Shown here piece by piece: positions 1 through 4,586 of a stretch of 6,511 nt of DNA (its first letter is position 1; each line of letters begins with the position of its first letter). Made by a program: the position numbers and the translations under genes. The DNA lies in the NCBI GenBank assembly GCA_025656435.1, contig JAHXHT010000135.1:1-6511 (forward strand), given 5' to 3'. A model generated the notes under the pieces. That model saw only the letters and a program-made list of their open reading frames with translations, had not been told where the DNA came from and did no database searches. This stretch comes from Candidatus Thiodiazotropha sp. (ex Gloverina cf. vestifex). GTDB lineage: Bacteria > Pseudomonadota > Gammaproteobacteria > Chromatiales > Chromatiaceae.

Positions 1-17
1 GGTCGGGGCATAACGGC

Positions 18-81
18 TGTCGCGTTGGCGAGTCGATTTTGGGGACTCGGATGTCCCAAAATCTTTCACGAGGTAGCGACA
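18..81. repeat. imperfect inverted repeat at left edge
   Basis: Two arms of about 29 nt (18-46 and 53-81) face each other around a 6-nt loop. The outer 6 bp (TGTCGC at 18-23, GCGACA at 76-81) pair. The inner arms ATTTTGGGGAC (36-46) and GTCCCAAAAT (53-62) pair with one bulged G, and the middle is mismatched. A competing hairpin, CGAGTC (29-34) with GACTCG (44-49), uses part of the same left arm, so the two structures exclude each other. No T-tract follows, so this is not a typical terminator. It could be a REP/MITE-type repeat or the end of an upstream element; its function is unknown. Confidence 0.5.
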
Positions 82-235
82 CGCTTGAGGGTTTTGGAAA
101 GACCATGATAACCAAATTGGTAATTTTCTTCGTATAAATAGGGTGTTAGTAATCCGACTAAATTACTTGGTATTTCAACAGACTAAGTCAATAAGCGGAT
201 TTTATGTGCCCTCATTAAAAAATTGTTTGGCTAAA

Positions 236-247
236 GGTTGCGCAACC
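236..247. promoter_or_regulatory. perfect 12-bp palindrome GGTTGCGCAACC, candidate operator
   Basis: GGTTGCGCAACC is identical to its reverse complement and lies about 200 bp upstream of the aprB start. A perfect dyad without spacer in an otherwise AT-rich leader is the form expected of a dimeric regulator site. No regulator family can be named from the sequence alone. Confidence 0.3.
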
Positions 248-290
248 CATTAATGTTTGTCGCCCTGACTCCAGGCGTGCGTGCGCGTGC

Positions 291-306
291 TGGCAAAGAC
301 TTGGCG
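291..306 (+). promoter_or_regulatory. possible sigma-54 (-24/-12) promoter of aprBA
   Basis: TGGCAAAGACTTGGC has GG at 292-293 and GC at 304-305 separated by exactly 10 nt, the invariant spacing of RpoN promoters (consensus TGGCAC-N5-TTGC). It keeps the TGGCA half but departs from consensus in the -12 half (TTGGC rather than TTGC). If used, transcription would begin near 317, about 125 nt before aprB. It is a single match found by eye, so confidence is low. Confidence 0.25.
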
Positions 307-348
307 CTAAATCTGTGAGTTGTACAGGCCAGCGTCAGGATAGAAAAA

Positions 349-411
349 ATGAAATACAACTGGGCGAGTGCCCGGACGTGCTTCAAGGTCGCAGCGAATC
401 GCGGCGGCTGA
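349..411 (+). CDS. possible 20-residue leader peptide upstream of aprB
   Basis: An ATG at 349 opens a 20-codon frame ending in TGA at 409-411, 32 nt before the aprB start. AGGA at 337-340 sits 8 nt upstream, a plausible ribosome binding site. The peptide starts MKYNWASART, carries one Cys and several basic residues, and has no run of one amino acid that would suggest classical attenuation. It could be a regulatory leader ORF, or chance: frames of this length arise often in leaders. No homologue is recognised. Confidence 0.25.
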   Translation: MKYNWASARTCFKVAANRGG

Positions 412-412
412 A

Positions 413-424
413 TCACTGCAGTGA
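413..424. promoter_or_regulatory. perfect 12-bp palindrome TCACTGCAGTGA next to aprB RBS
   Basis: TCACTGCAGTGA equals its own reverse complement. It lies 5 nt upstream of the aprB Shine-Dalgarno and just after the stop of the candidate leader ORF. The position suits a DNA operator (roadblock) or a site affecting initiation at aprB. The absence of a loop makes an RNA hairpin unlikely. No binding protein can be assigned. Confidence 0.3.
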
Positions 425-429
425 AACCT

Positions 430-434
430 AGGAG
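430..434 (+). promoter_or_regulatory. aprB ribosome binding site
   Basis: AGGAG lies 9 nt before the ATG at 444. It is a strong Shine-Dalgarno that fixes the aprB start. Confidence 0.85.
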
Positions 435-443
435 AAATACACC

Positions 444-911
444 ATGCCAACATTTGTGCGTACTGAGAAGTGCGATGGCTGTAAAGGCCAGGACAGGACA
501 GCTTGCATGTACATCTGTCCTCATGACCTGATGAAGCTGGATAAAGACGGCTCTGAGACCGGTCATGCCATGAAGTCATTCAACCAGGAGCCTGAGCAGT
601 GCTGGGAGTGTTACTCCTGCATCAAGATCTGCCCTCAGCAGGCTATCGAAGCGCGTCCTTACGCCGACATCGTGCCCCTGGGTGCTTCCGTACAGCCTCT
701 GCGCGGTACTGATTCCATCATGTGGACCATCAAGTTCCGCAACGGCACCATGAAACGTTTCAAATTCCCGATCCGCACCACACCAGAGGGTTCTATTGAT
801 CCTTATGGCAACAAGCCTGCAGCTGAGATCTCCAAGATCAACGACAGCGGCTTCTTCGTGCAGTGCAACGGTTACCGTGCCGGCGATCCCAGCGAGCTGA
901 TCCGCAAGTAA
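444..911 (+). CDS. aprB: adenylylsulfate reductase beta subunit (AprB)
   Basis: This is the iron-sulfur subunit of the cytoplasmic dissimilatory APS reductase, AprAB. It relays electrons between the FAD of AprA and an external membrane partner. The 155-residue product has the expected family length. Two ferredoxin-type [4Fe-4S] cysteine sets are visible in the first half: C10, C13, C21, C25 and C53, C56, C59, C63, with CP motifs after C25 and C63. W54 lies inside the second set. The C-terminal half, from about residue 80, has no cysteines until C131 and matches the AprB segment that the family's structures show wrapping around AprA. A strong AGGAG ribosome binding site supports the ATG. The gene is followed after 51 nt by aprA, the usual order in both sulfur oxidisers and sulfate reducers. 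No truncation or odd residue is seen. Confidence 0.96.
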   Translation: MPTFVRTEKCDGCKGQDRTACMYICPHDLMKLDKDGSETGHAMKSFNQEPEQCWECYSCIKICPQQAIEARPYADIVPLGASVQPLRGTDSIMWTIKFRNGTMKRFKFPIRTTPEGSIDPYGNKPAAEISKINDSGFFVQCNGYRAGDPSELIRK

Positions 912-949
912 GCGGTTCTCGAAGCTGAACATATATAAAGATAGATATC

Positions 950-954
950 GAGGT
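950..954 (+). promoter_or_regulatory. aprA ribosome binding site
   Basis: GAGGT lies 8 nt before ATG at 963. This spacing favours ATG 963 over the in-frame TTG at 957, which would sit only 2 nt from the site. Confidence 0.75.
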
Positions 955-962
955 ATTTGAAC

Positions 963-2948
963 ATGGCTGAATTTGGAAATCCCGAAGTCGTCGAAGAAGA
1001 GGTAGACATCCTCATCATCGGTGGTGGTATGGGCGCCTGTGGTGCTGCATACGAGATTGGCCCCTGGGTGGAAGCTGCAGGTGGCGACATCAACGTGAAA
1101 CTGGTCGACAAGGCCGCTATGGACCGCTCCGGCGCCGTGGCACAGGGCCTGTCTGCGATCAACACCTATATCGGTTCTGAGCAGGATCCTGCTGACTACG
1201 CCCGTATGGTCTCCAACGACCTGATGGGTATCACCCGCGATGACTTGGCCTATGATCTTGGCCGTCACGTGGATGAGTCTGTACATCTGTTCGAAGAGTG
1301 GGGTCTGCCAATCTGGAAGACCGACGAGAACGGTGAGCGTCACGATGGTTCTAAAGGCATGACGCCTCTGGCGGATGGCGGTAAGCCCGTACGTTCCGGT
1401 AAGTGGCAGATCATGATCAACGGTGAGTCCTACAAGTGGATCGTCGCTGAGGCTGCCAAGAAAGCGCTGGGTATGGATAACATCCAGGAGCGTATCTTCA
1501 TCGTTAAACTGGTCAACGACAAGAACGACAAGAACCGCGTTGCCGGTGCTGTCGGTTTCTCTGTTCGTGAGCACAAGCTGTTTGTTTACAAGTTCAAGGC
1601 TTGCCTGCTGGTTGCCGGTGGTTGTGTAAACATCTTCCGTCCCCGTTCTGTGGGTGAGGGTCAGGGCCGTGCCTGGTACCCCGTCTGGAATGCTGGTTCT
1701 ACCTACGCCATGGCTGCTGAAGCCGGCGCAGAGCTGACCCTGATGGAAAACCGCTTCGTACCGACCCGTTTCAAAGACGGTTACGGTCCTGTTGGCGCAT
1801 GGTTCCTGCTCTTCAAATCCAAGGCTACCAACGCCTTTGGTGAGGTCTACATGGACCGCAACAAAGAGATGCTGGACGACTATCCTCCATATGGTCAGGC
1901 CGCCGTTCCTGCTTCTTGTCTGCGTAACCATCTGATGCTGAAAGAGATGCGTGAAGGCCGCGGTCCTATCTGGATGGACACCGTGACTGCCCTCGCCAAC
2001 CTGCGTGAGACCCTGTCTCCTCGTGAGGTTAAGCATCTGGAAGCAGAAGCCTGGGAAGATTTCCTCGACATGTGTATCGGCCAGTGCGGTATCTGGGCGG
2101 GTGAGAACATCGAGCCTGAGAAGAAAAACTCTGAGCTGATGCCTACCGAACCCTACCTGCTGGGCTCTCACTCCGGTTGCTGCGGCATCTGGGTTTCCGG
2201 TCCTGACGATGTCGGCGCGCCGACTGAAGAGACCGAAGCCGGTGTTCCCGAGCATCTGCCTGCCGGTTGGAACTGGGGCTACCGTGGTATGACCACTATT
2301 CAGGGTCTGTTCACCGCTGCTGACGGCGTGGGTGCCTCTGGCCACAAATTTTCCTCCGGCTCTCACGCTGAAGGCCGTATGTGTGCCAAGTCCATGGTCA
2401 AATTCGTCATGGATAACAAGGACTACAAACCTGAGCTGGACACCACCACTGACGAACTGATCGAAGAGATCTACCGCCCGGTTCGCAACTACCTGGAGCA
2501 CAAGGACTACTCCACCGCGATTGATGTGAATCCTAACTACATCACACCGCGTATGCTGCAGTTCCGTCTGCAGAAGATCATGGACGAGTACGTTGCTGGT
2601 GTTGCTACCTACTACACCACCAATGAGCACATGCTGGAGCAGGCTGAGCAGAAGCTGGCTGCCCTGAAGGAAGACTCGCTGAAAATGCGTGCCAAAGACC
2701 TTCACGAGCTACTGCGTGCGTGGGAAAACTACCACCGCATCCTGACTGCTGAAGCTCACATGAAGCACATCCAGTTCCGTCAAGAGTCTCGTTATCCTGG
2801 TTTCTACTACCGCATGGATAAGAACTTCGTGGACGAGGAGAACTGGCACTGCTTCGTGAACTCCATCTACGACAAAGAGACCAAGACCTGGACCTGCTTC
2901 AAGCGCGCCCATGTCGATTTGGTCGATAAGTCCAAGCTGTTCAAGTAA
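963..2948 (+). CDS. aprA: adenylylsulfate reductase alpha subunit (AprA)
   Basis: This is the catalytic FAD subunit of dissimilatory APS reductase. In sulfur oxidisers it makes APS from sulfite and AMP; in sulfate reducers it runs the reverse reaction. Starting at ATG 963 gives 661 residues, full length for the family. The N-terminal FAD-binding strand and glycine-rich loop (DILIIGGGMGACGAAYE) covers residues 15-31. A second FAD region with TAADGVGASGHKFSSG covers 451-466, typical of the fumarate reductase/succinate dehydrogenase flavoprotein fold. Family active-site segments are intact: SAINTY (64-69), NRFVPTRFKDGYGPVGAWF (263-281) with R269, and GSHSGCCGIW (401-410) with H403; these probably correspond to the catalytic Asn, Arg and His known from the Archaeoglobus enzyme. 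The C-terminal helical part runs from about 490 to 661. It is co-transcribed with aprB and ends just before a strong terminator, so sat, aprM and qmo genes are not in this transcript. Confidence 0.97.
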   Translation: MAEFGNPEVVEEEVDILIIGGGMGACGAAYEIGPWVEAAGGDINVKLVDKAAMDRSGAVAQGLSAINTYIGSEQDPADYARMVSNDLMGITRDDLAYDLGRHVDESVHLFEEWGLPIWKTDENGERHDGSKGMTPLADGGKPVRSGKWQIMINGESYKWIVAEAAKKALGMDNIQERIFIVKLVNDKNDKNRVAGAVGFSVREHKLFVYKFKACLLVAGGCVNIFRPRSVGEGQGRAWYPVWNAGSTYAMAAEAGAELTLMENRFVPTRFKDGYGPVGAWFLLFKSKATNAFGEVYMDRNKEMLDDYPPYGQAAVPASCLRNHLMLKEMREGRGPIWMDTVTALANLRETLSPREVKHLEAEAWEDFLDMCIGQCGIWAGENIEPEKKNSELMPTEPYLLGSHSGCCGIWVSGPDDVGAPTEETEAGVPEHLPAGWNWGYRGMTTIQGLFTAADGVGASGHKFSSGSHAEGRMCAKSMVKFVMDNKDYKPELDTTTDELIEEIYRPVRNYLEHKDYSTAIDVNPNYITPRMLQFRLQKIMDEYVAGVATYYTTNEHMLEQAEQKLAALKEDSLKMRAKDLHELLRAWENYHRILTAEAHMKHIQFRQESRYPGFYYRMDKNFVDEENWHCFVNSIYDKETKTWTCFKRAHVDLVDKSKLFK

Positions 2949-2973
2949 TTTTTTGACAGTCAGTGACTAGGAG

Positions 2974-3006
2974 AAGTCCGGGTGCCGAAAGGCGCCCGGA
3001 CTTTTT
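2974..3006 (+). terminator. strong intrinsic terminator of aprBA
   Basis: A 13-bp stem (2974-2986 with 2991-3003) has one G-U wobble and is closed by a GAAA tetraloop at 2987-2990, with five Ts at 3002-3006. It is 25 nt after the aprA stop and ends the operon. Confidence 0.93.
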
Positions 3007-3051
3007 CCGTCTTTACGCTGAGGAAATTACCCAGTTTCCACAGGAACGTGA

Positions 3052-3093
3052 TTGGTATTGAAGCGGCTAGCCATATAGCCTTGAATGTATAAT
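3052..3093 (+). promoter_or_regulatory. likely promoter of the YkgJ-family gene
   Basis: A perfect -10 box TATAAT (3088-3093) lies 64 nt before the gene start. The hexamer at -35 spacing is poor (around GGCTAG, 3065-3070). That position is instead covered by an inverted repeat GGCTA-N6-TAGCC (3065-3080), so an activator or repressor may act here. An alternative pair, TTGGTA (3052-3057) and TATAGC (3074-3079) spaced 16 nt, overlaps it. The aprBA terminator just upstream supports a need for an independent promoter. Confidence 0.45.
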
Positions 3094-3146
3094 TACCGGT
3101 TACGTTCCTTTGAGAATTGATACGCAAACCAGCCGATTTCGATATC

Positions 3147-3151
3147 GGAGG
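3147..3151 (+). promoter_or_regulatory. ribosome binding site deciding the YkgJ-family start
   Basis: GGAGG lies 6 nt before ATG 3158 and selects it over the in-frame TTG at 3110, which has no Shine-Dalgarno. Confidence 0.8.
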
Positions 3152-3157
3152 CAAACG

Positions 3158-4048
3158 ATGAGTGAAAAATTCGACATTCCTAACAAGAGCAATTTTGTGC
3201 CCACGGTGATGGAACCGGGCAGTAAATTAAAATTCAACTGTCACAAGGGTATCTCCTGCTTCAATGCTTGCTGTAAGCACGCGGATATCCAACTGACGCC
3301 ATACGATATTCTTCGGCTTAAGGATCATCTAGGTGTCACCGGGACGGAGTTTTTAAAGAATCATACGGTGCCATTCGAGATGGATAAGGATGGGATTCCA
3401 GGCATAAAGTTGCGCACCGACAACGATGGCGCCTGCCTTTTTGTGACCGACGAAGGTTGCAGTGTTTACAAAGACCGGCCGACCGCCTGCCGCTACTATC
3501 CTGTCGGACATATGGCGATGAAAGAGGCGGGCTCAACTGAGGATGAAGCGCGCTATTTCCTGATCAAAGAAGATCATTGCAAAGGTCACGAAGAGGACCG
3601 TGAGATCTCCGTTGATGACTACCGCCGGGAACAGGAGGTCGAGATCTACGATCAGATCAATCGGGATTGGCTGCAGCTGATGCTGAAAAAGAAATCGGCC
3701 GGACCATCAATCGGTCGACCCTCAGACACCAGTCTTCAGTTCTTCTTCATGTGTTCCTACGATGTGGATCGCTTGCGTCGTTTTGTTATGAACGACTCAT
3801 TTAAAGCATCCTACGAGATGGATGACAAATTTTATGAGACGGTCGAGAAAGAAGACCTGGCGCTGATGCAATTCGGTACTCGGCTACTCAAGCAGGTGCT
3901 GTTTGGCGATGTGACGATTCCGGTCAAAGAGAATGCCGTCGACAAACGCATCGAAGAGCGAAAAGAGGTGCTCGAGCTGCGCCGACAAGCGGAGATAGAG
4001 ATCCACAAACAGAAGAAGGAGCAGGAGATGAAGGACGCCCTGTCCTGA
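3158..4048 (+). CDS. YkgJ-type cysteine-cluster (putative Zn/Fe-binding) protein
   Basis: This 296-residue soluble protein belongs to the YkgJ / CxxCxxCC zinc- or iron-chelating family (Pfam UPF0153 type), whose biochemical role is not established. The signature is in the first half: C28-x5-C34-x3-C38-C39 (FNCHKGISCFNACCKH), then C93, C101, C111 in GACLFVTDEGC and RPTACRYYPVG, and C141 in EDHCKGH. These eight cysteines probably bind metal ions. A further FFFMCSYDVDRLRRFV segment around residues 195-210 follows, with C199. The C-terminal 35 residues (about 258-292) are charged, rich in Glu/Lys/Arg, and probably form a long helix or coiled coil. There is no signal peptide or membrane helix, so it is cytoplasmic. 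It has its own ribosome binding site, promoter and terminator, and follows aprBA on the same strand after a terminator. A functional link to sulfur oxidation is not shown. Confidence 0.85.
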   Translation: MSEKFDIPNKSNFVPTVMEPGSKLKFNCHKGISCFNACCKHADIQLTPYDILRLKDHLGVTGTEFLKNHTVPFEMDKDGIPGIKLRTDNDGACLFVTDEGCSVYKDRPTACRYYPVGHMAMKEAGSTEDEARYFLIKEDHCKGHEEDREISVDDYRREQEVEIYDQINRDWLQLMLKKKSAGPSIGRPSDTSLQFFFMCSYDVDRLRRFVMNDSFKASYEMDDKFYETVEKEDLALMQFGTRLLKQVLFGDVTIPVKENAVDKRIEERKEVLELRRQAEIEIHKQKKEQEMKDALS

Positions 4049-4059
4049 TCTGAGATCAG
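4045..4059. repeat. 15-nt palindrome over the YkgJ-family stop codon
   Basis: CTGATCT-G-AGATCAG, with 7-bp perfect arms, spans the TGA stop at 4046-4048. It is separate from the terminator stem that starts 15 nt later. The arms could form only a very tight hairpin, and no function is clear. Confidence 0.4.
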
Positions 4060-4073
4060 CGATATCCTGTCTG

Positions 4074-4107
4074 AAACGCCGCCCAGTTATCTGGCGCGGC
4101 GTTTTTT
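4074..4107 (+). terminator. intrinsic terminator of the YkgJ-family gene
   Basis: The stem AAACGCCGC plus CCAG (4074-4086) pairs with CTGG and GCGGCGTTT (4091-4104), with one bulged C at 4095 and a TTAT loop, followed by a run of six Ts at 4102-4107. It lies between convergent genes. On the minus strand the T-run is only three long, so it would be a weaker terminator for phhB. Confidence 0.88.
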
Positions 4108-4124
4108 ATGGGTTTATATACGGC

Positions 4125-4466
4125 TCAACTTCCATAAAGGCCATCTGTCTTGGCCGACATGATGAAATCATTGCGGTGCAGCCCCTTGATCTTGTGCGAC
4201 CACCAAGTGACCGTGGTCTTACCCCACTCGGTTAATAGTGAAGGGTGATGTCCTTCACTCTCAGCCAGCTCTCCGACCTTGTTGGTGAATGCGAGAGCAT
4301 CCGGGAAGTTCTTGAAGACGAAGGTCTTTTCCAGCTGCATGATGCCGTCGCGTACCTCGATATTCCAGTCAGGTATGGCACGGATCAACTCGGCGAGCTC
4401 ATCATCACTGACTTTGGGGGCATCTGCGCGACAGGCTTCACACTTTTCTTCGGTCAGCGCTACCAT
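4125..4466 (-). CDS. phhB: pterin-4a-carbinolamine dehydratase (PhhB)
   Basis: This 113-residue protein is 4a-hydroxytetrahydrobiopterin dehydratase. It dehydrates the 4a-carbinolamine of tetrahydropterin so that the cofactor of phenylalanine hydroxylase can be recycled. In bacteria it is often found without that enzyme. The family signature is complete: E71-G-H73-H74-P75, W81, H91 and D100 within the stretch from EGHHPSLLTEWGK to GLHRND. H73, H74 and H91 are the expected catalytic histidines. The N-terminus has CEAC (C9, C12) and PDWNIEVRDGIMQLEK, matching what I recall of the Pseudomonas PhhB. The start ATG at 4466 is preceded by an AGAGGA ribosome binding site (plus positions 4476-4481). 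The reading frame stays open upstream to about 4946, but that stretch is antisense to the response regulator and is not coding. No phhA is in the window, so its partner here is unknown. Confidence 0.93.
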   Translation of the reverse strand: MVALTEEKCEACRADAPKVSDDELAELIRAIPDWNIEVRDGIMQLEKTFVFKNFPDALAFTNKVGELAESEGHHPSLLTEWGKTTVTWWSHKIKGLHRNDFIMSAKTDGLYGS

Positions 4467-4586
4467 AGGATTGTTTCCTCTCGTGAATTGAGTCAGATAT
4501 AGTGCTATGAATGGAATTATCAGATATTCATCCCTCCCTGCATACATGCAAACCGTAGGGTATAGGCGAGTTCGGGAAATCAAGGT
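4467..4586. promoter_or_regulatory. divergent intergenic region between phhB and the response regulator
   Basis: This 120-nt region must carry promoters for both genes. Candidate boxes are weak. On the minus strand there are GATAAT- and TATATC-like -10 boxes without good -35 partners. On the plus strand a TATAGG lies near 4561 with a poor CTGCAT 17 nt upstream. A small inverted repeat, TGCAT-AC-ATGCA (4539-4550), falls just after that -35 position and could be an operator. The assignment rests mainly on the gene arrangement. Confidence 0.4.

Larger units (their letters stand above)
82..348. other. non-coding AT-rich leader upstream of aprB
   Basis: No convincing gene is seen here; stops are frequent in all frames and no aprM-like membrane protein is present. 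It contains a small palindrome ACCAA-A-TTGGT (111-121), an AT-rich stretch from about 110 to 235 with an isolated TATAAA (133-138) that lacks a good -35 partner, and the palindrome and sigma-54-like box listed separately. It probably carries the aprB promoter and operators, but no clear sigma-70 pair with correct spacing could be identified. Confidence 0.5.

Noticed and set aside
1..137. Frames open across the left edge (plus strand to 108 and to 137, and a minus-strand ATG at 106)
   Set aside because: All are under 45 codons, overlap the inverted repeat and contain no recognisable motif. A gene crossing the edge cannot be excluded, but it cannot be supported either.
231..579. Two minus-strand frames in the aprB leader and 5' end
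   Set aside because: They overlap the start of aprB antisense, have no ribosome binding site and no similarity to a known family.
957..962. TTG start for aprA, two codons upstream
   Set aside because: It sits 2 nt from the Shine-Dalgarno, while ATG 963 has normal spacing and matches the family start MAEFGNP.
576..2705. 709-codon open frame on the minus strand opposite aprB and aprA
   Set aside because: It lies fully antisense to two unmistakable genes with conserved motifs. Its translation resembles no family and follows from the strong codon bias of aprA.
2958..2968. AGTCA-G-TGACT dyad between the aprA stop and the terminator
   Set aside because: It is only 5 bp per arm and directly beside a terminator, and is likely chance.
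2982..3092. 36-codon GTG frame after aprA with an AGGAG 8 nt upstream
   Set aside because: It runs straight through the terminator hairpin, and the product resembles nothing known. The AGGAG resembles the aprB site but is probably coincidence.
3110..3157. TTG start adding 16 residues to the YkgJ-family protein
   Set aside because: There is no ribosome binding site before it, and a GGAGG is correctly placed for ATG 3158.
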